This document shows positions 36,505-48,300 of a stretch of 64,000 nucleotides of DNA, in pieces. The position numbers were made by a program, and so were the translations under genes. Location: contig CM070517.1 in NCBI GenBank assembly GCA_036346375.1, positions 15,541,161 to 15,605,160 on the forward strand. Direction: 5' to 3'. Source of the DNA: Guadua angustifolia. Lineage: Eukaryota; Streptophyta; Magnoliopsida; Poales; Poaceae. The notes under the pieces were generated by a model. It had not been told where the DNA came from. It worked only from the letters and a program-made list of their open reading frames with translations, and made no database searches. The stretch's first letter is position 1, and every line of letters starts with the position of its first letter.

Positions 36505-37734
36505 CTTGTATGATGAAAGGTTAAGAGTAGGTAAGTTAAGAGAAATAAATTTAAGAGAAGATTTTTAATGCCATCTTGTTGGAAAAGATGCAAGTATAAG
36601 AGCAAGATTTTATACATTTTTCCATTTAACAATATACAAGAGAATACAGGATGATATCAAGAAGATTTATGTCATCCATAAAATGAATCATGCCTTTGAT
36701 CACAAATAGAAGTAAAATTAAATACTGTGCTCTCAGACTTAGGGTTAGAATGAAGATTAGAATCTTCACCTCAATCACAAATGGGCTAGACTAATTAATT
36801 CAATGTATTAGGCCTTGAACCCTTACCACCTTAGCACGCACAAGATTATTCAGTTCACTGCTATATGCACCTAAGTACAGAACGTATTTAGATCTATCCA
36901 ACTGTTAACCGAACTAGAACAATGTTCTGATCAACAGAGAAACAATAGTCACAGAAATAATCAGAAATGTTTAGTTCTGTTGACAATAAGGATCTAATCA
37001 AACCTGTTCACGTTCTGATCAGTAACAGAATTATTTCCAGCATGCAAAGCTCATATCAGCAGATTAATAAGCTAGCTAGATAAACTATACAAGTCTAGAT
37101 CAATTTGTTAGTAATCACACTAACCATACAGGCATACAAATTCAAATTAGTAACAAAACTACTAATTGAATCAAGTTTTAGATTTACTAGCAAATTGAAT
37201 AGCTAACCAGGTTAGTGTACAGAAATAACACAAATGATCAGACTATGAGTAAACCAAAAAAAGGAATTAATTCAAGTAATCTACCAATTCAAGGCCTAGT
37301 TCATTTCATTAACTATCATATTCATCAAGAACCCAATGTTCTAGTCATTAGAATACCCATTATCATCATGGAGCAAGCAAGGCAACAAAAAACGGAGGGG
37401 GGAGAGAGGAGGGCACCACCGATGGAGAGGGAAGACACCACCCAGGGGGAGGGGAGACACCATCGTGGGGGAGGGCGCGGCCGAGGGGGGAGGCGCGGCC
37501 GAGGGAGGAGACTACGGCCGAGGCAGGGCACCACCGAGCTAGGGCGAGGGCGCGGCCGAGGGGAGGCGCCACGATGTGGGAGGGCACGGCCGAGGGGGAG
37601 GGCGCCACGACAGGGGGAGGGCACTACCGAGGGGAGGGCGCGCCAAGGGAGAGGGGCTCACGATAGCTAGGGTTACAATAAACTAAGTGTGCGCGGGACT
37701 TGGTGAAATGGCAAGCGCGGGATTTATTGAGTGG
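36505..37734 (-). other. AT-rich intron-like stretch and GC-rich leader
   Basis: 36505-37330 is AT-rich with no coding frame. 37366-37670 is a low-complexity GC block (variants of GGGAGGGCGCGGCCGAGGGG) ending near CTAGGGTTAC, which on the minus strand would read GTAACCCTAG, a leader-like start. It parallels the GC-rich block near the right end of CACTA-A, so it may be the first exon or leader of the gene at 33780-36504. The proline/arginine-rich frames here are repeat artefacts. Confidence 0.45.
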
Positions 37735-37900
37735 CACAGGAAAACCATCCTAGACTATTATTGAGTAGAGTCATCCCAAATGGTTCAATCGCAAAACCAT
37801 CCTAGACTATTCTGGGATTGAACCGCTCGATAGAGTCATCCCATCCTGCATTTGTTCAATCCCGTAACCGCCTTGATGGGCCATTGTATTTTTTTTTGCC
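37735..37900. repeat. Possible end of the TNP2-bearing CACTA (CACTA-C)
   Basis: Starts CACAGGAAAACCATCC, close to a CACTA terminus (CACTACAGGAAAACC) lacking three bases. It contains two copies of AAAACCATCCTAGACTATT and two of AGAGTCATCCCA, unlike the ACCGTCTGTGATG repeats of CACTA-B. It lies just beyond the 3' end of the TNP2 gene on the minus strand, where a 3' subterminal array belongs. Confidence 0.4.
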
Positions 37901-37975
37901 GTGTGAACATATATGTCATATATACACCTGCTTAATTTTAATCAATACATCTCAGTAATTAATACATGTCATTAA

Positions 37976-39935
37976 TTAATTATAATATAGGAACACTTGG
38001 TATATATACATGAAGTCCTCATGACAACACTTGCTTATTCTTTTGCACAAAAGCCCTTCGCGACGAACAACACGTGTGTAGCTAGCTTTCTCAGGTTGGT
38101 CTTCCTGAATTGTGACGTCGGTACCAATAGGAGGCAACTCATCGAACTGATTGTATTCTTCCTCATTTACCACATTCTCAACTCCGACAATCCTCCTTTT
38201 TCCCTAAAGAACGATGTGGCGCTGCTTGTTGGACAGGTCAGTTACATAGAAGATTTAAACAACTTGGTTGGTAAGAACGAATGGTTTCTCTTGGTATCCG
38301 ACACGTTCGAGGTCCACAGTTGTGACGCCATACTTGTCAACCTTCATGTGCTGCAAATTAACCCAACGGCACTGAAATAAGGGGATCTTGAATAGCACAT
38401 AGTCGAGCTCCCAAATTTCCTCAATGAACCCATAATATGAGCTCCTCATCGATCCAGTGGTATTCAGCGCATAGATGCGAAAAGCACTGTTCTGGTTTGT
38501 GCTCTTCATGTTCTGATCTCTCGTGTAAAATGTGTACCCATTTAAGTCATATCCTTTCCATGTTACAGCTGTAAAAGCTGGCCCTTTTGCCAACCATGTC
38601 AGCGTATCACCTAACGTGCTTCCAGTAATGGGTTGTCACTCCTTGAACCAACTGTTGAACTGAAGGTTATGCTATCTGATGATCCAGTACTCGTACCGCG
38701 TCGGATTCTCTTGCTATAGCCAATACTTGTGCTCGTCGATATACGGAGCCACAACAGCCATGTGTTGCAAAACTGTGAAATGGGCTTTCGCGCACGGAAC
38801 CGGATCAGGCGTGATTGCTTTCCTTCCGATGGTCTCGATGCCTTGGAGTCTCCCCTCATGTTGGGATAGAGGCACACCTATCGGTTCGACCTGAGCCATG
38901 TAATCCACGTAGAGTTCAACGACCTCTTTGGTTGCATAACCTTCGATAATGCTACCATTCGGTCGAGATCGATTCCGTACGTAGGACTTGAGAATTCCCA
39001 TGTACCTCTCGAACGGGTACATGCTACGTAGGAACACAGGCCGACACATCTTTTTCTCCCTCACAAGGTGAACAATGAGATAGACCATGATATCGAAAAA
39101 CATTGGAGGGAAATACATCTCAAGATTACATAGAGTCATTACCACCTCGACCTGCAGAGCATCAAGTCCTTCAGGATTGATGATCTTCTGAGTAATTGTG
39201 TTAAAGAAATAACACATCCTTGTGATTGTCTCCCAAATATTGGTCGGTAAAATACTTCTAATTGCCATAGGGAGCATCTGTGTCATAAGCACATGGCAAT
39301 CATGGGACTTCGTGCCAGTTAAACGCAAATTGTGCATCGGAACAAGTCTCTTCATGTTGGACGAGTAACCGGACGGAACTTTCACACCATGCAAGCACTG
39401 GCACAGTTTGGTTCTCTCGGCCTTGGACAGAGTGTAACAAGCAGGCTTGTAGTATGTTCGGCCTTTATCAGTATCTTTCAGTGCTAACTCAGGTCTGATG
39501 CCCATATCGACCAAGCAAGCCGTGCATTCATACCGTCCTTCGTTTTACCCCTTAATTTTCAGTAAGAGACCAATCAAGCTATCACAGACATTCTTCTCTA
39601 GGTGCATCATGTCGATATAGTGCCGAACTTCTAGGTGCTCCCAAATTATTGATGTCTTCTCACGGGTCCATGATTTATGTCCCTTTTCTAACGCAACGTC
39701 CAACATCTTAACCATATCATGAATGTCTATCCCGCTTAAAGGCTTTAGAGCTAAAGAATCTTCAGTAGTGCCATCGAATTGTTTCTTCATCTTGCAGTAT
39801 GGATGATTTCTCCGAAGGAACCTACGGTGATGCATGTACACGGTTTTGCGTGAGTGATTCAGCCAGACACTCTCGGTGTCATCCAAGTAGTGAGTACATG
39901 CTTTGGCTCCTTTTGTACTCTGCCTCAGAAAGCTC
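37976..39935 (-). pseudogene. TNP2 transposase of CACTA-C, C-terminal two thirds
   Basis: Begins at the gypsy junction with STKGAKACTHYLDDTESVWL, then VYMHHRRFLRRNHPYC, HYIDMMHLEKNVCDSLIG (39640), PACYTLSKAERTKLCQCLHG (39430), ILKSYVRNRSRPNGSIIEGY (38980) and the DUF4216-like AVTWKGYDLNGYTFYTRDQN (38570). It ends with EEEYNQFDELPPIGTDV (38165) and a stop at 37976. These are successive conserved TNP2, DUF4218 and DUF4216 blocks. The missing N-terminal neighbour (VYNLPPWLCMKRKYM) is at 44185-44116, on the other side of a truncated gypsy element. Frameshifts near 39540 and 38700 add to the damage. Confidence 0.9.
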
Positions 39936-40358
39936 CTGGTTATTGGCCTTCGTGTGTATCTCCTGAGCTAAAATGAGACACGCCATGTGGACAGTGGTGG
40001 CGTTGTCCTCCTCCCTGACCTTCTCCTCAGTGACAGTGGCCCCATCTGGATGGTACTTGAATGCAGTGGTCTCCAGCTGCACAGCATAGTCACAAGCAAA
40101 GCAGCGAAGAGCAAGGCGAGTGGTCTCCTGGATCTCAGCTTCGAAGGACAACCTCCTTGCGGTGATGTAGACTGGACGACTCCCGATGGTACCTTCCTTA
40201 GCGTATACTGTGAGCTTGCAGATCGTGCCCCTCCTCTTTCCATTCACCATCTAGTTGGTGTTGTGGTAGATTGGGCGATCGAAGCCTCCCAGCGTCTACA
40301 ACATCCTCCAGAGCTCAGCGGCGAATCCTCCCTTGCGCTCACCATAAAAGCAGTCCAT
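39936..40358 (-). pseudogene. Leader ORF of truncated Tekay-like gypsy copy
   Basis: Minus strand after the LTR and primer site. MDCFYGERKGGFAAELWRML, stop, then TLGGFDRPIYHNTN, stop, then an open frame CKLTVYAKEGTIGSRPVYIT and RRLSFEAEIQETTRLALR. The same protein, equally broken, is encoded at 49559-50209 in the plus-strand copy (GERTGGYAAELWRMMQLLGG, ITVYADRARASRHIRITAQR). This family thus has an extra ORF upstream of gag whose function I do not know. It is cut at about 39936 where TNP2 sequence resumes; true gag, pol and the other LTR are missing. Confidence 0.75.
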
Positions 40359-40556
40359 TTCAACCTACAGAAAAGCGGCTCTCTCAAAACCTCAACTTAA
40401 AAACAAGGAAAAGAGAGAAAAATTCAGCATAGGTAAAGAGCAAGAAGAAGGGACAAGTTAAGATCCTTTTAACTTTCCAAGTTAATTTTTTATTTTAGAA
40501 AATAGTTTTGGACTCTCCTAAATGACAACCAACTAGGGCTTAACCTACAATCAGTA

Positions 40557-40570
40557 TGTCTCTGATACCA
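40557..40570 (-). other. Primer-binding site, initiator tRNA-Met type
   Basis: On the minus strand, TGGTATCAGAGACA starts four bases after the LTR end, matching the usual plant tRNA-Met primer site TGGTATCAGAGC. It shows the 40575-44115 LTR is a 5' LTR, not a solo LTR. Confidence 0.85.
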
Positions 40571-40574
40571 TCTC

Positions 40575-43500
40575 TGTCGGAACCCGAATATGCAAATCCA
40601 GACCCTCTGTATATTTCGCACTAGTCCAGGATCACGCTAGTGCACATAGGCTCAACATCGACGAATATCACAATCATACTCAACGATAATTATAAATAAG
40701 ACTTTATCAAGTTTAATATAACTGTTGAATGACTTTATGGTCTACCTTACAAGAGTATGCCACGCAGGTCTAACTGAAAGTAAATAAATAAACTACAGCT
40801 AAAATAAATAAACGCATAGAAACTCTTCAACTGCCACAAGCAACTGACAAGGATCACACCCTAATTGTTTGCCTCCTCCTGGAACTCCTCCTTAAATGCA
40901 GGTGTTGCTTCTTCCTCAACTGATGATGTTGGTGGCAAGGGGTGAGTGCATAAAGCACTCAATAAGCCGTGCACAGAATGCAAGTCTACTTACTATATGC
41001 ATGGCTTAGTACAAAGGATAGGCTACATGGTTACTTTGCATAAACAGCATTTACAAAAGAATATCATAAATAAATTGAAAGACAGTAAAAAAAATAATAA
41101 CAGTAATAACTTTTGCATTTGTTTTCAATTTCCAACTCATATCCTTATTTCCATATTCCAACATTCCGTCCCCACATTTGTGTTAATAAAAATCTAACCC
41201 TTGACTGTAATCACCGAGCAATGCCCAATACCGTGAGCACGGCTATTCAAATAGGTTTTACACTCTACAGAGGTTATACACTTTACCCACAAGATATAAT
41301 TATACACCACCAAGGCGAGTGACCATAACAAAGCCTTTCCAATGCCTATCTAAACTCAGTACTATTCGCTAAGGTTTCAACATTGGTGGGTCTAGTTACC
41401 ACATCTAGGGCCCCCTCTTGCACCATGTGAGCCAACATGTCGAGGACTGGTTACCACTACCCGGGCCTCACACCACCACAATAATACCAAAGTTTAGACT
41501 CAACAAATTAATCAGCTAGGTTTGTCCCATTCCAGACTTGTGGTTGTATGAATGACTCAGTTCAAATTTTTACAAGGTTAAGTCCTTAATTGACCAAGGC
41601 AAGACTACCCAAACATTATCAAGTCCAAACCACAATCATCATAATAAGCAAATGCGATCACCCACGTGCCACACTAGCCCACCACAAAGACTTGCCACTT
41701 GCCTCAGTCTAAATCATTTTACGACCCTAGTTGATTTACCATGCACCATGTGCCATCAACAATACCAACATTGTGTGACAACACTGACACACAATTAATA
41801 AACATTTTCCATAATCATTAAGCAATATTAATCATTTGCACATGAAATGGTGATTCGTTGCAGGGCTAAGCATTCTACTTGCATTCTAGCTACCACATTG
41901 GCATATTTAGCTACCAATTACTATCAAAACTATTCTAGGGTAACAAATGAATTATGGCATACGACATGGCAAAGGTGAAAGTAACTCAAGTGGATGATAA
42001 ACTACTCCCAACATATGACAACCCTTTAATAATTGAAATATATGCAATACATTAAAACAACATAACATTTAAACATAGCTTCAACATGATCAAATCACAA
42101 CTTGCCTTCGAATGGGTCTAGATCCTGCTTCGCAACCTGATCAAGTGCTAGCTCCTCAACCACAAACTCTCCCAGCAACTCGATGTCTACGCGCAACGAA
42201 AGAGAAAGCAATAAATAACCAAAATAGAGAGAAAAATCAACTCTAAAAATTAAATAAAATTCACCAATAAATAGAGGACAATTTTACAAATTTTTAGGGA
42301 CTAGAATCACCTCAATCGGAGTTCGTATGCCAAAGATATAGCCATTCTAAGTTTTAATTAATTGGAAAACCCTAAAAATCAGAAAATCCAATTTATCCAA
42401 ATTAATTTTATACGGGAAATTTGCATTTATGACGTCAGCAGAGCCTCGGATGACGCTAGCACATAAATGAATTTTGGTCGAATTGTTTTCCTATTGAAAA
42501 TTATTTATGACGTCATCGCTAACGTCAGCATGACACGTGGCCCAATCACCAGCCGACACGCGTCGCAACCAAAAGCTGCCACGCGTCGCGGCGCATGGAC
42601 GCGGTCCTTGGTGCAGCTCAGGTGCATAGTGGACTGATCGTACTATTCTATACACCGGCCGATGCAAGCAGCACACGTGGCAGACCCGGATTGGCGACAC
42701 ATGGCTCTGATCTAACGACCATGGTTGAGACAAGCGGCGCGATGATCCTAACCGTTCATTACAGATCGGACGGCTGGGATTAAACGGGTGACATTAACAG
42801 AGACCGACGATGTTGACTCTTTGGCTCAAAATGAACGGCCGAGATTGATCATCACAAAGCGGCTTTGATGTACTGCGGGCTCGATGCGTAGCGCTACTGC
42901 GACCCTTAGATCTACATCGGACGGCGACCGTAGGCGGAACAGCGATGCGCCACGCGGCACGATCGGGACCGATCGGCGCGTATCTAACGGCGGCGGCTAA
43001 TTAAACAACGTGGCTTAGCTAACACCCTAGGATCAAGATCTAACGGCTAAAATTGAATTAACACATATCTACATGATGCGATCTACACCGTTCGATTAAA
43101 TCCAACAGCTGAAAGATGAAGATGGAGTTTACTGTTGTTTTGGCGATGTGGCAGAATCCAGAATAGTGATTGAAGATCGGACGGTCGACGAAGCTCGATC
43201 TGCACGGTTCACAGAGGATTGGACGGTTGAGAAAGCTTCGCAAAGAGGAATGGCGATGCGGCGGCGGGGCTTACCGGAGATGAAGACGACGACACACTCG
43301 ACGGCGCTAGAGGGTGACTCCGGCGACAAGAAGTGGCGCAATGGACGTGGCTCATCGTAGGCAACTCGACGGTGACTTCAGACGCGGTGGAAACGGACTA
43401 GTGGCCATGCAATGAACAACGGAAACACTTTGGCACTATGGCGAGGTCGGGCGGATGGTAGGCGGCGGCGCAGGTGATGAAACCGAGTTCAACAGGTGCG

Positions 43501-44115
43501 GCACGACTCGGGCTACTCGACACGCGTGGCAACACAATAAATAGGGGGCTCGGAAAGGCGTGCGGTAGGTGAAACGGAGTTCGAGGTTCGCAGGAGTTCG
43601 GTGGCACGGTGGACTTAGACGAGACGACATGGCAGCATCTCGCGCGCCCACGCCTGCTGGATTGGACTGCTAGTGATAGACGATGGTGCGGCTCATTGGT
43701 GACCACCCGATCGGGATCGGACGGTTCTAGGCTAGGGTTTATGGCTGGCAGGCCGAGCGGGCCGGAGCGGGTTGGGCTGCGTGCGGTAGAAATGGGCCGG
43801 ACTGACTGAGATTCAGCCTAGACACTATTATGCGAATTTTAATTCATTTTCAAATTAAAATTAATTTGGAAAATCACTAAAGCCAAAAGAAATAGCAAGA
43901 AAATTTGAAAAAATCTAGAAAAATTCCAGAAAATACCTCTGGACCTCTAGAACCCAAATAAAATACTTTCAATAAAAGATCATCAACAAATTGCATAAAA
44001 CAATTAAAAGACAGCAAATGCCCTAATCAAATAAATACAAAAAGAAATAAATGAAATCCCAGAAAAATCAAGAAATGCACAATAAATCCAGAAAAGTAAA
44101 ATTTAGAATGTTACA
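40575..44115 (-). mobile_element. 5' LTR of truncated Tekay-like gypsy copy
   Basis: On the minus strand it starts TGTAACATTCTAAATTT and ends GGTTCCGACA. Its end block (GTGCACTAGCGTGATCCTGG, then ACTAGTGC) is shared with both LTRs of the 45371-58108 element, so they are one family. It also has the shared block with GTGCATAAAGCACTCAATA at 40946. The middle (42500-43800) is GC-rich with many short frames on both strands and no recognised gene. No matching flank duplication is seen (GTACA upstream), as expected since the 3' part of the element is gone. Confidence 0.85.
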
Positions 44116-44185
44116 TGTACTTTCGCTTCATACACAACCAAGGAGGAAGGTTGTACACAGAGATTTATAGGCCAAATGCTATGAC
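44116..44185 (-). pseudogene. TNP2 fragment upstream of gypsy insertion
   Basis: Minus-strand SIWPINLCVYNLPPWLCMKR, then KYM at the gypsy LTR border. This is the conserved YNLPPWLCMK block of TNP2, the same as IPYNFPPWVCMKQ in CACTA-A. It joins in order with the TNP2 piece at 39935, showing that the gypsy copy entered this gene. To the right the gene is cut by the Tat-like element. Confidence 0.85.
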
Positions 44186-44248
44186 AGTCGGTGAGGACGT
44201 CTTGGCCCGACCTGCCACCGTTTCAGCGTCCCCGGGCATGGTAAAAGC

Positions 44249-44665
44249 CTACGGGGCCATCTCTTCTGGGTTTACGATGCCACCGGCATAGTCCCCCAAA
44301 ACCTTCTCGGATGGGGCATCCATGAGAACGTCGGTCGACGGTACCCTATGGAAACAAGATGTCATAACATGATTCGGATTTAGGTTGATCAGCTCAATCT
44401 TATAGAAATGAAGAAGGCCACGGAAGAAAGCGCTGCTGGGGAGTCCAAACCCGCGCTGGAAAAAGTACTCAAAGACCACAATTTAATCAGATTGCAGAGT
44501 GGGGATGGATTCACCTGCAGCTGGCCACGCGCAGATCAATGCAAAAGGAGGAAGAACTCTAGAAGTGACTAACTCCTCCAAGCACCCCTCCGCTGATATC
44601 AAAACAGCCCAATCCTTAGGTGAGGGCTTCGTGGGAGCGCTCTGGGAGTAAGAAGAAGAAGACAT
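44249..44665 (-). pseudogene. Antisense extra ORF of Tat-like element (Transposase_28 type)
   Basis: Starts MSSSSYSQSAPTKPSPKDWA at 44665. After one in-frame TAA near 44481 it continues VVFEYFFQRGFGLPSSAFFR and GLLHFYKIELINLNPN, the core of Pfam Transposase_28 ('putative gypsy type transposon'), then a short divergent end. The despite-its-name non-transposase domain is found in extra ORFs of Tat-lineage elements, which can lie antisense between pol and the 3' LTR. That fits here: the 3' LTR of such an element is on the plus strand at 58288-58750, once the inserted element is removed. Function unknown. The central part looks deleted. Confidence 0.65.
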
Positions 44666-44889
44666 CTTCGAAGGGGTTTAGCGGCGCGGAATCAAGAAAT
44701 GCGGTGGCGGCTAACCCTAGCAGAGGAAGTTGATGAAGAAATATCTAAACTCAGAAGATGAAGGGGCAGGTGAGAGCAGTGCACATAAAGCCTCTTTGTT
44801 TGCACCAAGTCTCTTATTTATAGGGGGCGATGCTGAATTCCGTCCTAAGCGGGAAAGGTCGCTTCGCCTCCCATACTTTGTCCGGACTT

Positions 44890-45240
44890 GACCTAGGGCA
44901 TGCCCACGATGGGCCGCCAGACAAAGCATAATCACACGCATAAAATGCTTTCTGCCAGGTCCAGTTTGGGATATGGTGCGCCCCATGATGGGCCAATAGC
45001 CAATGACCATGTTAAACAGAATTTGGGCACCTTCCAAATTGAATCATAATGACTTCTTGTGATATGCCTCATGTTAGGTCAGTTGCTGGTTATTGTGTAA
45101 AACAAAATCAGATATCACAAGTTGGTTCAAAATCAGAATTCCAAGGGTACGCCACATGATGGGCTGCCAGCTGTGCGCCATGAAAATCGGGTGTAGGTAC
45201 CACTTGGATAACCCATGGTGTGCCTCATGACAGGCCAATA
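44890..45240 (+). repeat. Degenerate repeat of about 80 bp in Tat-like 3' region
   Basis: Five loose copies around the words CCCACGATGGGCCGCCAG (44901), CCCCATGATGGGCCAATAG (44981), GCCTCATGTTAGGTCAG (45067), GCCACATGATGGGCTGCCAG (45153) and GCCTCATGACAGGCCAATAG (45222), spaced about 70-90 bp. They lie between the antisense ORF and the 3' LTR, a region known to be repeat-prone in Tat elements. Confidence 0.6.
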
Positions 45241-45370
45241 GCTGTGTGCCAAAGGAGCACAGGCACCACTCAGCTAAAAGCCAACTCAAGCAAGGATTTG
45301 TCCCCAACTGGGCCGACTGCTAATGTCCCCAATGAATTGAGTTAGGTGCCTCCTGGAAAAGGTGAGCCCA

Positions 45371-48300
45371 TGTAACACCCCAATTTTTGCTTTTATTGCA
45401 TTTAAATGGTATTTTGAATTTTTGGGAATTTCTGGAATTTATTTGGATTTATTTGGAATTATTTGAATTTATTTTGAATTAAGCCATTTATCAAATTAAT
45501 TAAATAATGGAAAATTTAAAATAAAGTTTTGCTGAAAATATTTTATTTGAGTCACAAATGTCTTAAAATATTTATGAGAATTTTTCCAGAATTTTTCTAG
45601 TATTTTTGAAGCCCCAAAAGAATTATTTGATTTTCGGGAATTATTTTTAATCGAAAAGGAATTAAAAATCCGGATGAATAGTGTTGGGCCGAGTAATCGC
45701 GGCGTCTGCTTTGAAAACCCTAGCGCCATGGTCGTCCGATTTTCATCCAACGGTCCACGCGCGCCACGCCGACCAACCCTATTCACCACGGATTCCGCCG
45801 CCGCCACCGTGTGGGCCTCTTGTCTCCGCTTTTCACGGACGCCGAGGGGCTATTTATTGCGCCGCCACCCGGCCAGATCTCTCCTCACCCGCACTACCAG
45901 ACACTCCACGCCCCGAGACGCCGCCGCCGCAAGAGCTCGCCGGTTCCCGGCCACCGATGGTGAAAGGGATGCCCGAACTTCCGCCAGTGGAGGATAAGTC
46001 GATTAGGCGGCGCGAGACACACACGATCCGCTTCTTGATCGGCACGATCAAAACCCCTGCAATCGCAGCACCACGCGCCTCTTCGGTTATCAACCGCGCG
46101 CTGCCCGTTGACTCGCCACGAAGGCTAATCCTCGCCAATGAATCGAGAACACAAGCAAGAACAAGAAAGATGCAACTGAATTTGCAATTGAGGATGAAGC
46201 TCACGAAGTTGGGGTCTCACAAACCGATGAACGGCGACACTGTTCAAAGACAGAATTAATCTAAGCAAAACCCCCCATCAAACCCTAGCGGCGGCTACTG
46301 GATATAAAGGCTAGGGGACGTCCTACAAACCCTAGACGCGTCCGTGATGGACTCCAACACGATACATGGGCCAAGGGCCCAAATTGGTGACGCAGCACCC
46401 TGGGACAGATTCTGTCCGCCAACTTGCAACATGAATTCCCGTCGACTCCGAAGTCCAAATGACCTGAAACCGGTGCCATTGGAAAGGTTATCTCCTTAGC
46501 TTTCGAGGCATATGTGGATCATCAAAATCGGAGCCCGTTTGTGGCCTGGGCGACAATTTTAGTGAACGCTGCTCCTGGTGGCCGAGGTAGTCGACTCCGA
46601 GACGAATTAGACCTCCAACTTGAATTGACTCCTCCTTGCCTCCCTCCTGGCCCTTGCTGGTTCCCAAGGCCTTCATGATCCTCTCCAAAATTCCTAAGTA
46701 CAATATAATCAATAATATCATTAGGTAGCATACCATTCTCACAAGTATCAAGACGGGCACTTAGGAACGAGCTCACCGTTGATTCAATTGCCGTGCTCGT
46801 GTTTTGTGATGGGTCCTTGCATCACAACCGGAGGAGTCTCGGCGATGCATTGGAGTGATGTCCTCATCACCACCCGCCGAAGTTCCTTGCGCTGCTTGCC
46901 GCCGCCGTCATTCTCCGCCGCCGCCTGCGCCACCATCGGACTCACCTCGTCAAGCCGCTGCCGGAGGGCTACTTCTTCGCCGGGAGAAGCACGAAACGCC
47001 ACAGACGCCGCCGCTCTCCGCCTCCGGCCGAATCACGCCGCAAGAACGCCGCCGAAGTTTCATGAAGCCGCCAACGGACGATCATCATCCGATCACCGAG
47101 GTGAGCCCACGCCGCTTTAGGAACAAAGTGAACCCCATCTTCTAACCTCCGCCGTTAGATGTAGATCTAAGGGCAGCCGTAGTGCCACGTCGCTCCTCTC
47201 TATGCATGAGACGCTGACAAGGCGGGCCCGCATGTCGGCCGCACCAAGACGAGCGCATCGCGGCACGCGTCACTAACGACGCGACCCACATGTCGGCCGC
47301 AGACCGAGCATCAAGACGAGACGCCGACAAAGACGGGCCCACTCGCCGCCGCCAAGACGCACTGCGGCGTGGACGCCACCTCGACGCTATGCCGACGCCA
47401 CGGTGGGACCCACTTGTCGAGAGATAGCCGAAGTCGTGCCGACGCTATGCCGACGCCAACACGGAGCCGGTTGGGCTGACGTCAAATAGGGCCACGTGTC
47501 ACTCTCTGGTGGCGACACGTGTCACAGATGACGAATAATTAATTTTCCTAAAAAGAAAATATTTATTTAATTCGGTTTATTGATTTTAAATGTATTTTGA
47601 AACTTCAAATGCTTATAACTTTTGTGTTTTAACTCCGATTTGAGTGATTCCAATTTCTATAAATTTGTAAAATCAAGCTCTTTCTGTTTATGAATTTTAT
47701 TTGAATTTTAGGCTTGAGTTCCTCTCTATTTTATTTATTTATTGCTATTTATTTGCGCTACGCCAGAGACGTTGAAGTGCCCAAGGCTTCGAGGAGAAGT
47801 TTCGACCTCAGAGCAAGTTCAGAACCGTAACCAGCACTTTTGAAGGCAAGTTGTGTTTGATCATGTTGAACCTATTAGAGCAAATTAGTTTGATTTAAAC
47901 TATTGCATGCTAATTTGATAGAAATGAGTTTGAATAAGTTTTGGGATTAGCTAAAATGCCTAGTTGTCAGATGCTACCTTGTCGATATAATTGTAGGCCA
48001 TGAATCCTTTGTCACCCTAGGTTATGGATTAATAGTTGGACATTAATAATTTGCCAACATGGGGTGAGTAGACCAAGTAGTATGCTTAGCCCTACCACGT
48101 GACATTTCCGCTTTTGGAATACCAAAGTGAATATCGACTTAATGAGATATTGAACATGCTTTGTGAATGAGACATGTGTTATTGAGTTGATGATGGCACG
48201 TGGTGCAATGGTAAAGAACCGGTGGGAAAATGATTTAGACCGGCAAATGGCAAGATTGTTTCGTGGGCCAAGAGTGGCAATCGGGCGGTCGATTTGGTTT

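Noticed and set aside
37215..37670. 151-codon plus-strand frame and overlapping minus frames
   Set aside because: Low-complexity GC-rich block; no conserved motif on either strand.
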